Origin: 39-52-133 sp035531075
GTDB taxonomy: Bacteria > Pseudomonadota > Gammaproteobacteria > Burkholderiales > Gallionellaceae
Direction: 5' to 3'
NCBI GenBank assembly: GCA_035531075.1
Contig: DATKTO010000026.1
Location: forward strand, 124,001 to 188,000
DNA: 64,000 nucleotides
Shown: positions 1-9,112 of the stretch, piece after piece
Layout of the letters: the number at the start of each line of letters is the position of its first letter
Position numbering within the stretch: the stretch's first letter is position 1
Program-made: the position numbers and the translations under genes
The notes under the pieces: model-generated
What the model was told of the DNA's origin: nothing
The model's input: the letters and a program-made list of their open reading frames with translations, nothing else
The model's database searches: none

Positions 1-375
1 GACGCGGTCCTGGATATCGCGCAGCAAAGCGGAATGCCCCTGTGCGCGCACTTCTGCGTAGCCGAACTCCCGTACCAAACCATTTTCAACTGCACCGCCC
101 AGCTGTGCTGCCATAGTCTGCATGCCATAGCAGATACCCAGCACAGGTACGCCCAAATCAAACACAATTTTCGGCGCGCGCGGAGTGTCTCCTTCCGTCA
201 CAGAATTAGGTCCGCCCGACAGAATAACTCCTTGGGGTTTAAAGTCACGGATGAATGCTTCGTCGACATCATAAGGATGCAACTCGCAATAGACGTTTGC
301 TTCACGCACTCGGCGTGCGATGAGCTGGGTGTATTGAGAACCGAAATCGATAATGAGTATTTTAGCGTGGGTCAT
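1..375 (-). CDS. guaA: GMP synthase (glutamine-hydrolysing), N-terminal part, cut by window edge
   Basis: The enzyme converts XMP to GMP using glutamine and ATP, the last step of guanine nucleotide synthesis in the cytoplasm. Only the first 125 codons are inside the window. They form the class I glutamine amidotransferase lobe: the start MTHAKILIIDFGSQYTQ, the oxyanion segment ILSGGPNSV and the nucleophile elbow GICYGMQ with catalytic Cys at about residue 82. The ATP-pyrophosphatase and dimerisation domains must lie to the left of position 1. The gene follows guaB in the same direction, the usual order. A hairpin between the two suggests that guaA is partly uncoupled from guaB. Identification is firm; the gene is incomplete only because the window ends. 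Confidence 0.96.
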   Translation of the reverse strand, partial: MTHAKILIIDFGSQYTQLIARRVREANVYCELHPYDVDEAFIRDFKPQGVILSGGPNSVTEGDTPRAPKIVFDLGVPVLGICYGMQTMAAQLGGAVENGLVREFGYAEVRAQGHSALLRDIQDRV

Positions 376-416
376 TTTATAAACCGATGTAGGGTGTTTG
401 GTGATCGCAAATAAAC

Positions 417-443
417 AAAAAACCTCTGTACCGAGGTTTTTAT
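417..443 (-). terminator. Hairpin terminator or attenuator between guaB and guaA
   Basis: Read on the minus strand, AAAAACCTC and GAGGTTTTTT pair around a six-base loop and run into T-rich sequence. It lies about 25 bases after the guaB stop and before the guaA start. It could end part of guaB transcription or fold in either direction, because both flanks are A/T rich. Confidence 0.6.
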
Positions 444-469
444 TAGTTACCTGTCACCTGACACCTGAG

Positions 470-1930
470 TTAATCAACGTGATAATTAGGTGCTTCTTTA
501 GTGATCTGCACATCGTGAACATGAGATTCACGGATACCTGCAGAAGTAATTTCAACAAACTCTGCTTTTGCATGCACCTCCGGAATATCGGCACAGCCGA
601 GATATCCCATCGTCGCGCGCAAGCCGCCCATCAATTGATGGATCACGGCCAGGACACTTCCCTTGTAGGCAACGCGCCCCTCTACACCTTCCGGCACCAG
701 CTTGTCCTGGTTGCCTTCGTTGTCCTGGAAATAACGGTCTTTGGAGCCATCCTGCATCGCACCCAGGCTACCCATGCCACGGTAGGATTTGTATGAGCGA
801 CCCTGGAACAGTTCAATTTCACCAGGCGCTTCTTCTGTGCCGGCGAACAATCCACCCAACATGACAACATGCGCGCCTGCAGCGATTGCCTTGGAAATAT
901 CACCCGAGAAGCGCACGCCTCCGTCCGCTATCAATGGCACCCCAGTGCCCAACAAGGCTTTGGCCACATTATCAATCGCGCTAATTTGCGGCACGCCTAC
1001 ACCGGCCACCATACGCGTAGTACAAATCGAGCCCGGGCCTATGCCCACTTTCACACCATCAGCACCGTGGTCCAGCAAAGCCTTTGCGGCATTTGCAGTG
1101 GCAATATTTCCGCCGATAACGTCCACATTGGGAAAGTTTTTCTTGACCCATTTCACGCGGTCCAGCACACCCTGCGAATGGCCATGCGCAGTATCCACCA
1201 CGATGACGTCAATACCAGCCTCTGCCAGGAGTTCGACACGTTCTTCAGTGCCCTCACCCACACCCACTGCCGCACCTGCTCTAAGACGCCCCAGATCATC
1301 TTTGCAAGCGTTGGGGTGCTCGCTCGATTTCAGGATATCCTTGACGGTAATCAGGCCACGCAATTCAAAAGCATCGTTAACCACCAGCACACGCTCAATT
1401 CTGTGCGTATGCATCAAGGCGCGCGCCTCATCACGGCTGGCATTTTCCTTGACGGTGATGAGCTTGTCGCGGGGGGTCATGATATTGCGCACAGGCAAAT
1501 CGAGACGCGTTTCAAAACGCAGGTCACGGTTGGTTACAATCCCCACAACCTTCTTGCCTTCCACCACAGGCAAACCGGAAATTTTGTGCTGGCGGGTCAG
1601 ATTGAGAACATCGCGCACGGTCATGTCCGGCGCAATGGTAATCGGATCTTTCACTACGCCGCTTTCAAAACGCTTGACCTTGGACACTTGCAGCGCCTGC
1701 GCCTTGGCTGGCATGTTTTTGTGTATGATTCCGATGCCGCCCTCCTGCGCCAGGGCGATAGCCAGACGTGATTCGGTCACGGTGTCCATGGCAGCGGACA
1801 GCAGCGGAATATTCAGGGTGATATTTCGGGTAAGTTGAGTACGCAGACTGACATCGCGTGGCAGCACGGATGAGTGCGCTGGTAGCAGCAGGACATCGTC
1901 AAAGGTAAGTGCTTTTTGAGTAATACGCAT
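470..1930 (-). CDS. guaB: Inosine-5'-monophosphate dehydrogenase
   Basis: The enzyme oxidises IMP to XMP with NAD+, the committed step to guanine nucleotides. The 486-residue protein has the usual full length. It shows the TIM-barrel start MRITQKALTFDDVLLLPAHS, two CBS modules at about residues 93-205, and the active-site loop GPGSICTTR with catalytic Cys303. The start at 1930 matches the family N-terminus and has GAGG nine bases upstream; a longer frame to 1966 would add an unconserved leader. guaA follows downstream on the same strand, forming a guaBA unit. Confidence 0.97.
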   Translation of the reverse strand: MRITQKALTFDDVLLLPAHSSVLPRDVSLRTQLTRNITLNIPLLSAAMDTVTESRLAIALAQEGGIGIIHKNMPAKAQALQVSKVKRFESGVVKDPITIAPDMTVRDVLNLTRQHKISGLPVVEGKKVVGIVTNRDLRFETRLDLPVRNIMTPRDKLITVKENASRDEARALMHTHRIERVLVVNDAFELRGLITVKDILKSSEHPNACKDDLGRLRAGAAVGVGEGTEERVELLAEAGIDVIVVDTAHGHSQGVLDRVKWVKKNFPNVDVIGGNIATANAAKALLDHGADGVKVGIGPGSICTTRMVAGVGVPQISAIDNVAKALLGTGVPLIADGGVRFSGDISKAIAAGAHVVMLGGLFAGTEEAPGEIELFQGRSYKSYRGMGSLGAMQDGSKDRYFQDNEGNQDKLVPEGVEGRVAYKGSVLAVIHQLMGGLRATMGYLGCADIPEVHAKAEFVEITSAGIRESHVHDVQITKEAPNYHVD

Positions 1931-2031
1931 GAAAACCATCCTCGACAAAACGTGCATTATACGCAAGCATGGTCAAAGGGTAAACGTACCTTATTAAAAT
2001 ATCGTGACTTCCTGAAATTGCGTTCTAGGCT

Positions 2032-2691
2032 TTAAGTCTTTCTTCCCATCACGTAAATAAGAGATTCGGCAAAAACTTCACACCAGCCTAGCTCATTGCC
2101 TTTAAGTGCCATCAGCAATTTATTGACCTCTGTCGGTGGCCATTTTGGATTATATGCGACCAGCACTTCTTCAGGAAAATGCGCTAGCAACGGCCGCAAT
2201 TTGTCTCCCATCTTATTGATTTCTTTGAGCATCAGCGCCAAATCCTTGTCAGAATCAAGCTCAGCCGTCAAATCGCCATAAATCTTCGGATTGTTTTTGA
2301 CGTAGTCAACAAATCGACTAAGCAGGTAAAAAAACTCACTTTTATTATTCTCAGTTACGGAGTCGCCCAACATAAAGGGGCTTACGTTCAATTCAAGCCA
2401 ATAATAGTTAAGTTTTGCGTTATAAAATTTCGTTACATTGATATAGCCATTGCGTGCCAGCGCACGTTGAATACAGTCATCCAGCAATAATTTATCCGAG
2501 TTGCGTGTCGCCAGGTCCTTAACCATCAACACTTCCGGTTTTACCAGAAACATGTCCGGCAGATCTTCGTATATCTTGCCGGTATGATTGTGTGAGCGGT
2601 AATAGATATTGAAGAGCTTTAGCACAAGCTCTTGATTTTTATTTGGATTCAAATACTGCTGAGCGATAGCTGCAGCTTGAGGTTGAGACAT
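2032..2691 (-). CDS. Hypothetical protein, 219 aa
   Basis: I do not recognise the family. The protein is soluble-looking, with no signal peptide, membrane segment or obvious metal or nucleotide motif. It contains many Asn, Lys and Tyr residues in its first half and a stretch of predicted helices (residues about 130-180, including KDLALMLKEINKMGDKLRPLL). It stands alone: guaB ends the neighbouring operon 66 bases downstream, and a 250-base AT-rich gap lies upstream. Base composition is lower in GC than guaB, so it may be accessory. An open frame of this length in normal coding style supports a real gene, but function is unknown. Confidence 0.75.
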   Translation of the reverse strand: MSQPQAAAIAQQYLNPNKNQELVLKLFNIYYRSHNHTGKIYEDLPDMFLVKPEVLMVKDLATRNSDKLLLDDCIQRALARNGYINVTKFYNAKLNYYWLELNVSPFMLGDSVTENNKSEFFYLLSRFVDYVKNNPKIYGDLTAELDSDKDLALMLKEINKMGDKLRPLLAHFPEEVLVAYNPKWPPTEVNKLLMALKGNELGWCEVFAESLIYVMGRKT

Positions 2692-2942
2692 ATTATTTCG
2701 TTATTGCGCTATAGAAAGTATTTCAAGGAATGATAAAACCGTCTAACAGACTAATTTTACATGACAAATACATTAATTTCAGATATTTGAGTACTTTTGT
2801 ATTTTTACTTTTGTAGAAGATGCCCTGACAAGAAATAAATTTACATTAAACCTGCCTGACTGACAAAGTGCGGGAGTCGAGAATGTAGCACATTAAAGCT
2901 CATTGATTTATTATAGCTTTAAATAATTTAAGGAGAGAATAA

Positions 2943-3395
2943 ATGAATTATGGCGTGGCGATGTTCTTGCTCCTGATCAGCTTTGGTTCCCATGCGGCGC
3001 TCAACAAATGGGTGGACGCCGACGGCAAGGTACATTATTCCGACACCCCTCCTGCCGGCGCCAAAATTAAGACTTTGCGAAGCTCTACCGCTCCCGATGC
3101 AGCGACATTAGCCACTGAAACAGCCGCCCCCAAAACCCTGGCTGAACGCGAAGCAGAATGGAAAAGATCCCAGAAAACCAAAGAAGAGGCTGAGCAAAAA
3201 GCCTCTCAGGAAAAAGAAGCTACTGCAGAAAAACAAAAGAACTGTGAAAGCGCACGCAGCAACTTGGCAACATTGGAAAACAGTCCGGCTATTGCTACAT
3301 ACAACGAAAAAGGGGAGCGTACTTTTATGGACGACGCTAGCCGCAAACAAAGAACTGACGAAGCGCGCAAGGTCGTCGGCAGTTATTGCAGCTAG
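2943..3395 (+). CDS. DUF4124-domain secreted protein
   Basis: This 150-residue protein has an N-terminal signal peptide (cleavage expected after SFGSHA) followed directly by a DUF4124 module, NKWVDADGKVHYSDTPP, the hallmark of this periplasmic or envelope family in Proteobacteria. A Lys/Glu-rich, probably helical segment follows (residues about 65-105). Two cysteines (C-terminal half and near the C-terminus) could form a disulfide. AAGGAG seven bases before the ATG is a strong ribosome site. It runs convergently into smc, with 22 bases between stops. The molecular role of the family is not established. Confidence 0.88.
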   Translation: MNYGVAMFLLLISFGSHAALNKWVDADGKVHYSDTPPAGAKIKTLRSSTAPDAATLATETAAPKTLAEREAEWKRSQKTKEEAEQKASQEKEATAEKQKNCESARSNLATLENSPAIATYNEKGERTFMDDASRKQRTDEARKVVGSYCS

Positions 3396-3417
3396 GAAAT
3401 AAATCCGATTCTAGTTG

Positions 3418-6400
3418 TTAAGCTACCTGAGGACTATTGTCGTTCATGCGCAGTGCTTCTTCGATATCTACCGACACAACCTTGGAGACGCCGCGTTCCT
3501 GCATCGTTACACCAATCAATTGCTGAGCCAGTTCCATAGTGATTTTGTTGTGGCTGATAAAAACGAACTGTGTATTTATTGCCATTTTATTAATCAGCTT
3601 GCACAGACGTTCGGTATTGGTGTCATCCAGCGGTGCATCCACTTCATCAAGCAGACAGAATGGGGCAGGATTTAGCTGAAACAGTGAAAACACCAGGGAA
3701 ATCGCAGTGAGCGCCTTTTCACCACCGGACAACAAATGAATGGAGGCATTTTTCTTGCCGGGCGGATGCGCCATCACCTGCACACCGCTATCCAGGATTT
3801 CCTCGCCGGTCAGCACCAGACGCGCATCGCCACCGCCGAACAGGATCGGAAACAGTTCAGACAGGTTGCGGTTCACCGCATCATATGTCGCCATCAGCAA
3901 GTCGCGCGATTCCTTGTCAATGCGGCGTATCGCCTCCTCAAGTGTCGCCATCGCGTCATTTAAATCTTTCGCCTGTGCATCAAGATAGACTTTACGTTCC
4001 TGAGCACCCTGCAATTCTTCCAATGCTGCAAGGTTTACGGCGCCCAGCACTGTTATGTCGTCGTTCACACGATTCAATTCGGTCTGCAAGCCACTCTGTT
4101 TTGCTCCTTCCAGGAAGGGTAACAAGGCTTCTTCATCCACGCCATGCAACTGCTCAGCCCACTGCTCATATTGCAGACGTGCTTCCTGTTCCTTCAGGGT
4201 CAGATCCCCTACTTTTTCGCGCAACGGATGCAGTTTCTGCTCGCATGACATCCGCTCCTGCTCCAGCTTGTTCAATGTCAGCATGGCATGCTCAAGCACG
4301 TTACGTGCCTCTGCCAAAGCCTGTTCGCGTTGTTGTTTTTGCTGCAGTGTTTCCTGCAACTGAAGCTGTGCGTTGCTGTCGCTCATTTCTGCCAGCTCTG
4401 TGCGGGCGTGTTTGAGCGTTTCCTCCAGTTGGGCCAGCGTCACGCTCCCGTGTTGCAGATTGCGTTCCAGATCAGTAATTTTTTCCGCGCAGGTCTTCGC
4501 GAAAAAACGCGCTTCCTGTAATTCATGTTGCGCTTTTTGCACGCGATCACGCTGCTGGCGCAAACCGGTTTCCTGTTCTAACGAGAATTGACGTACCTGC
4601 TCTACCTGAATCTGTTGCACCTCCATGTTTTCACGCAGGATTTCCATACGCTCGGCTATTTCTTCCTGCTGCCCCTGCTCACCGCCAGACTGTTCGGCCA
4701 GTTCTTGCAGCTCGTAGGCAATTTGCGAACTGCGTTCAAGGCTGCGTTCCTTGGTTTGGGTGAGCTTCAGGATTTGCACCTGCACACTGTGCTGCTGTTG
4801 CTGCAATGCACTGACAGCAGTGCGTAGCGGTGAGATGCGGTTTTCAATGCTGAAATAACTCTGCTCGGCTTGTTGTGCCTGCTGCTTGTCCCGTTCCAGT
4901 TTCGCTGATAGCTGTTGAGACTGTTGCTGCAACTGTTCAATTTCGCGCTGACGGGCCAATATGCCATGCACCTGACTGTCTGGGGCATGGAATAAAACGC
5001 TATGCGCACCGACCAAATGGCCTTGCGGTGTCACCAGCCATGCTCCTGCCGGCAAGTTGCCGCGCTGGTTTAGCGCTTGCGCCAGGTCGGCAACTGCATA
5101 CACATCCGAGAGCCAGTCAATTAGCACTGGTGCAGCTTGTGGATCCTGGCATTGCACGTACTGCGTCAGAGGGATAAATCCTTCATGGCTGGTTTTCGCA
5201 GATACTCTGGAACCATCTGCCGCAAACACCGCCAATTTGGCCGGTGGCACATCGCTCCATTTCGCCGTGTCGTCCAAATGCGCAAGCGCCACAGCGTTCA
5301 GCCGCTCTCGCAATACTGCTTCCAGCGCATCCTCCCAGCCTGCATCAATACGGATTGCCTGCCACAGGCGAGGCACACTATCTAGCTGGTGCTTCGCCAG
5401 CCAGTTTTTCAAATTTTTATCCTGGTCAACTTGCCGCTGCAATTGTTCGAGCGCGCTCAATCTAGCTTCGATCTGCGCGAGTTGCCGTTCAGATTCCTGC
5501 ACAGCAACATGATTACTACGCCGAACTTCAGCAGCGGCTGGCAACTGCTCATGCAACTCTGCCAACTGCTGTTCCTGCTCACTATGTTCGGCAGCCATTT
5601 CTGCCAGGCGCTGCTGCGCTTGCTGCAATGATTCAGTATCGGCCTGCGGCAGGCTATCCTGCTCCTGTTGCAACCGTGATTTGCGCGCATCCAGTTGTTG
5701 CAGATTACGTTGAATGTGGGCACGCTGTGTATCAGCCAATTGCAGCTGTTGCTGCAACTCCAGGTATTCGCGCTGCATCACGTTATGGCGTTCTTGAGCA
5801 GCACGTGCAAGTTCTTCGACTTGCGGAAGTTTTTGCGCTTCAATCTCTGCCTGACCCTCGCGCTCTGCAACACGCAAGCCTGCCTCCTGCTGCTCTTCCT
5901 GCCAATGAGTGAGCAATCCCTGGGTGCCCTGCAGTTGACTCTGCTGCACCTCTATCTGGCGTTCGGCATTATTTATCTGCTGTTGCAGTCGATTGCGCTG
6001 CTCGCTCAAAAAAGATAGCTGCTGCTCCAGTCGCGATACTTCTGCATTAACGGCATACAATTCGCCTTGCTTGCTGTGCAGCGTATCGGCCAGGGTGTAA
6101 TGCTCACTGCGGGCACTTTCCAGCTGGCTTTCCACTTCACGCAAGCGCGCTGTCTCGGACTCCAGTTCATTTTTTGTCTTTTCGACCGCTTGGGCAAACC
6201 GTATCCGGCGTGTCTCCGCATCCTTCTTGTTCAACAGCCACAGCAAACGCTGAGTCGTATCATGCCTCACCTGCAACTCACGGTAGCGCTTGGCCACCTC
6301 TGCCTGTTCGCTCAGGTGTACCAATTGCTTATCCAGCTCATGCAGGATATCGGCCACGCGCAATAAATTCTCACGAGTATCACCTATACGCAATTCCGTT

Positions 6401-6936
6401 TCGCGACGGCGATCACGGTATTTCGATACCCCCGCCGCCTCTTCCAGAAATACGCGCAACTCTTCCGGCTTGGCCTCGATAATGCGCGAGATCATGCCCT
6501 GTTCAATAATTGCATAGGCGCGAGCGCCCAGGCCGGTGCCGAGGAATATATCGGTGACATCTTTGCGCCGCACATGCTGATTATTGATGTAGTAACTGGA
6601 CTCGCCATCGCGTTTGAGCACACGTTTGATCGCGATTTCGGCATAACTCGACCATTGCCCCATCGCCTTGCCCAGACTGTTGTCAAACACCAGTTCAACA
6701 CTGGCACGTGCTACCGGTTTGCGATTGCCAGAACCGTTAAAAATCACGTCCTGCATCGACTCGCCGCGCAGCGCTGAAGCCTTGGATTCACCCAGAACCC
6801 AGCGCAGCGCGTCAATCACGTTGGACTTGCCGCAGCCATTGGGCCCGACAATACCCACTATCTGCCCGGGCAGGGCAATATGCGTGGGGTCAACAAATGA
6901 TTTAAAACCGGCAAGATTAATATGGGATAAGCGCAA
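3418..6936 (-). CDS. smc: Chromosome segregation ATPase SMC
   Basis: SMC forms a ring with ScpA and ScpB that organises and segregates the chromosome. The 1172-residue protein has the full architecture. Walker A GPNGCGKSN lies at residues 31-39; two long Gln/Glu-rich coiled coils flank a hinge near residues 500-650; and the C-terminal ABC signature LLSGGEKALTAISL and Walker B FCLLDEVDAPLDDTN complete the head. The family N-terminus (MRLSHINLAGFKSFVDPT) requires a TTG start at 6936, preceded by AGG. The gene is divergent from queF across a short region carrying an inverted repeat. Length is typical for beta-proteobacterial SMC. Confidence 0.98.
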   Translation of the reverse strand: MRLSHINLAGFKSFVDPTHIALPGQIVGIVGPNGCGKSNVIDALRWVLGESKASALRGESMQDVIFNGSGNRKPVARASVELVFDNSLGKAMGQWSSYAEIAIKRVLKRDGESSYYINNQHVRRKDVTDIFLGTGLGARAYAIIEQGMISRIIEAKPEELRVFLEEAAGVSKYRDRRRETELRIGDTRENLLRVADILHELDKQLVHLSEQAEVAKRYRELQVRHDTTQRLLWLLNKKDAETRRIRFAQAVEKTKNELESETARLREVESQLESARSEHYTLADTLHSKQGELYAVNAEVSRLEQQLSFLSEQRNRLQQQINNAERQIEVQQSQLQGTQGLLTHWQEEQQEAGLRVAEREGQAEIEAQKLPQVEELARAAQERHNVMQREYLELQQQLQLADTQRAHIQRNLQQLDARKSRLQQEQDSLPQADTESLQQAQQRLAEMAAEHSEQEQQLAELHEQLPAAAEVRRSNHVAVQESERQLAQIEARLSALEQLQRQVDQDKNLKNWLAKHQLDSVPRLWQAIRIDAGWEDALEAVLRERLNAVALAHLDDTAKWSDVPPAKLAVFAADGSRVSAKTSHEGFIPLTQYVQCQDPQAAPVLIDWLSDVYAVADLAQALNQRGNLPAGAWLVTPQGHLVGAHSVLFHAPDSQVHGILARQREIEQLQQQSQQLSAKLERDKQQAQQAEQSYFSIENRISPLRTAVSALQQQQHSVQVQILKLTQTKERSLERSSQIAYELQELAEQSGGEQGQQEEIAERMEILRENMEVQQIQVEQVRQFSLEQETGLRQQRDRVQKAQHELQEARFFAKTCAEKITDLERNLQHGSVTLAQLEETLKHARTELAEMSDSNAQLQLQETLQQKQQREQALAEARNVLEHAMLTLNKLEQERMSCEQKLHPLREKVGDLTLKEQEARLQYEQWAEQLHGVDEEALLPFLEGAKQSGLQTELNRVNDDITVLGAVNLAALEELQGAQERKVYLDAQAKDLNDAMATLEEAIRRIDKESRDLLMATYDAVNRNLSELFPILFGGGDARLVLTGEEILDSGVQVMAHPPGKKNASIHLLSGGEKALTAISLVFSLFQLNPAPFCLLDEVDAPLDDTNTERLCKLINKMAINTQFVFISHNKITMELAQQLIGVTMQERGVSKVVSVDIEEALRMNDNSPQVA

Positions 6937-6962
6937 TTTGACCTGTACAGCGATATAATTGG

Positions 6963-6986
6963 ATGCAACGATATAATACGTTGCAT
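6963..6986. promoter_or_regulatory. Inverted repeat around a TATAAT box, smc/queF intergenic region
   Basis: ATGCAACG and CGTTGCAT are perfect inverse complements separated by eight A/T bases that include TATAAT. A second CGATATAAT lies 18 bases to the left. The position between divergent smc and queF suggests an operator or a double promoter; no matching -35 box is clear on either strand. Confidence 0.4.
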
Positions 6987-7013
6987 TCTAACTGACACGC
7001 ACCACATTTCAAA

Positions 7014-7433
7014 ATGACCGCACAACCTAACAAAAATCTGGAAACCTTTCCAAATCCGACTCCCAGCCGCGATTACCATATCCATATGGAAATCCCGGAG
7101 TTCACCTGCCTTTGCCCAAAGACCGGGCAACCTGATTTTGCCACGCTGATACTGGATTACATTCCTGATGCAGAGTGTGTCGAGCTAAAAAGCCTGAAAC
7201 TCTATATGTGGTCCTTCCGCGAGGAAGGGCACTTCCATGAAGACATGACCAACCGCATTCTGGACGACCTGGTGGCAATCACGCAACCGCGTTTCATGCG
7301 CCTCACTGCCAAGTTCTACGTGCGTGGTGGCATCTTCACCAATGTCATCGCGGAACACCGCAAACCCGGCTGGAATCCGCAGCCGCGCGTCGAGCTAGCC
7401 AGTTTCGAAACCCAGTCGAACACACGCGGCTAG
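7014..7433 (+). CDS. queF: NADPH-dependent 7-cyano-7-deazaguanine reductase
   Basis: QueF reduces preQ0 to preQ1 in queuosine synthesis for tRNA modification. The 139-residue length is that of the short unimodular (YkvM-type) class. The active-site segment FTCLCPKTGQPDF carries the thioimide-forming Cys34 and the Asp41 that follows. The NADPH-binding block ELKSLKLYMWSFREEGHFHE is complete, with the conserved Glu and His. The start lacks a clear Shine-Dalgarno sequence. The stop codon is followed immediately, with no spacer, by the ATG of a sugar kinase, so the two are translated as a unit. Confidence 0.96.
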   Translation: MTAQPNKNLETFPNPTPSRDYHIHMEIPEFTCLCPKTGQPDFATLILDYIPDAECVELKSLKLYMWSFREEGHFHEDMTNRILDDLVAITQPRFMRLTAKFYVRGGIFTNVIAEHRKPGWNPQPRVELASFETQSNTRG

Positions 7434-8690
7434 ATGTATCTGGGCCTTGACTTCGGCACAAGCGGCGCACGCGCCTGTGTGCTGGATGAGGCCTGCGCCA
7501 TAGTGCATGAAGATCACCTCACCTATCGGGATGCGCTTCAGCAAACACCTGAAGACTGGCGCGAAGCGCTGCAGACACTGCTCAGGCATCTGCCCGCAAC
7601 TGTTGCATGCAGCTTGCGGCGCATTGTGCTGGATGCCACCTCGGCCAGCGTGCTGCTGTGCGATGCCGAGCTGCAACCGATTTCCCCTGCCCTGCTCTAC
7701 CATGATGCGCGTGCGCATACTCAGGCCGAGGCACTCAAAAAACTTGCCCCTCCCGGGCATACAGTATGCAGTGCCAGCTCCGGCCTCGCCAAATTTCTGT
7801 GGCTCAGCCAGAATATCGACCTGGAAGACGCAGCATATTTCATGCATCAGACAGACTGGCTTGGCGCATTGCTCACTGGCATCGGTGGCAGCTCGGATTA
7901 TCACAATGCACTCAAGAGCGGCTATGACGCCGAACAGCTGTGCTGGCCGGAATGGGTGATGCGCCTGCCCCATTCCAGATTGTTGCCGCATGTCCTGGCA
8001 CCCGGTAGCCTAGTAGCAGAAATAAGCCCAGCCCTGGCACAGCATTTCAACATCAACCCTGCCTGCAGCATCCATGCCGGAACCACCGACAGTATCGCCG
8101 CTTTTATCGCCGCTGACGTGCATCTGCCTGGTGCGGCGGTCACCTCATTGGGCACCACGCTGGTGGTGAAACTCCTCTCCACAACACGTGTAGAGGCTGC
8201 TCCATATGGTGTATACAGCCACCGTTACGGCAACTTATGGCTTGCAGGAGGCGCTTCCAACGCAGGGGGAGGAGTATTGCGCAAGTACTTTTCTGATACG
8301 CAACTCATCGAACTGAGTCGCCGTATAGATCCATCACACGACAGCCCGCTCGACTATTATCCGCTGCCCCGAGCCGGAGAGCGCTTTCCACACAACGACC
8401 CAAATTTTGTACCGCGCCTCAGCCCGCGCCCGAATGACGACACACAGTTCCTGCATGGCATGCTGCAAGGGCTGAGCCGCATCGAAGCCGCCGGTTATGC
8501 CAAACTTGTTGAACTGGGCTCCACTCCGCTCGAATCAGTGACTACCTGCGGAAAAGGCGCAAACAATAATACTTGGCAGCACATACGCGCACGATGGCTG
8601 GGGGTGCCGGTGACCACAGCAAGCCATACTGAAGCGGCCTATGGCGCAGCATTGTTAGCAAGGCGCCCTGCTATAATGGGATCAATATAG
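7434..8690 (+). CDS. FGGY-family carbohydrate kinase (ribulose/xylulose kinase type)
   Basis: The protein has the sugar-kinase fold of the FGGY family: phosphate-1 loop YLGLDFGTSGARACVLDE at the N-terminus, and in the second lobe the segments HAGTTDSIAAF, SLGTTLVVKL and the late glycine-rich TTCGKGANNNTWQHIRA that closes the ATP site. At 418 residues it is shorter than glycerol or xylulose kinase (about 490) and resembles the compact D-ribulose/D-xylulose kinase branch known from cyanobacteria and plants. The substrate cannot be fixed from sequence. It abuts queF with no spacer, and a truncated haemoglobin follows 15 bases later. Confidence 0.85.
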   Translation: MYLGLDFGTSGARACVLDEACAIVHEDHLTYRDALQQTPEDWREALQTLLRHLPATVACSLRRIVLDATSASVLLCDAELQPISPALLYHDARAHTQAEALKKLAPPGHTVCSASSGLAKFLWLSQNIDLEDAAYFMHQTDWLGALLTGIGGSSDYHNALKSGYDAEQLCWPEWVMRLPHSRLLPHVLAPGSLVAEISPALAQHFNINPACSIHAGTTDSIAAFIAADVHLPGAAVTSLGTTLVVKLLSTTRVEAAPYGVYSHRYGNLWLAGGASNAGGGVLRKYFSDTQLIELSRRIDPSHDSPLDYYPLPRAGERFPHNDPNFVPRLSPRPNDDTQFLHGMLQGLSRIEAAGYAKLVELGSTPLESVTTCGKGANNNTWQHIRARWLGVPVTTASHTEAAYGAALLARRPAIMGSI

Positions 8691-8705
8691 GCCTCAAATA
8701 GAATC

Positions 8706-9101
8706 ATGCAAACCATATCAACAAAAACTCATTATGAACGTATAGGTGGCGCGGATAAAGTGCGCGCACTGGTGCACCGCTTCTATCAAATTATGGACGA
8801 GTTGCCGGAATCCTACGGCATCCGCAAGATGCACGCGGAAGATCTGAAAAATTCCGAGGACAAGCTGTTCAAATTTCTTTCCGGCTGGATGGGTGGCCCG
8901 CAGCTGTTCGTCCAGGAATACGGACATCCCATGTTGCGTCGCCGCCATATGCCTTTCGCCATCAGCGAATCAGAACGCGATCAGTGGCTGCTGTGTATGA
9001 ACCAGGCATTGCAGGAAACGGTTGTAGAAGAGGCGCTGCGTAAAGAGTTGATGACTGCCTTTGCTGGCGTTGCAGACCACATGCGTAACCAGCCTTCCTG
9101 A
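8706..9101 (+). CDS. Group II truncated haemoglobin
   Basis: The 131-residue protein is a 2-over-2 globin. It shows the B10 tyrosine region (HRFYQIMDELPE), the group II CD and E helices (FLSGWMGGPQLF), the proximal histidine in RRRHMPF and the conserved G8 tryptophan in RDQWLLCMNQAL. Group II proteins bind oxygen tightly and are implicated in oxygen or nitric-oxide/peroxide chemistry. It is the third gene of the queF unit and runs convergently towards the LapD-like gene, with 11 bases between the stops. Confidence 0.95.
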   Translation: MQTISTKTHYERIGGADKVRALVHRFYQIMDELPESYGIRKMHAEDLKNSEDKLFKFLSGWMGGPQLFVQEYGHPMLRRRHMPFAISESERDQWLLCMNQALQETVVEEALRKELMTAFAGVADHMRNQPS

Positions 9102-9112
9102 ATTATTTCTGA

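Noticed and set aside
789..1838. Long plus-strand frames opposite guaB, and similar frames opposite smc, pheT, glgP and others
   Set aside because: They mirror well-conserved genes on the other strand and show no family features.
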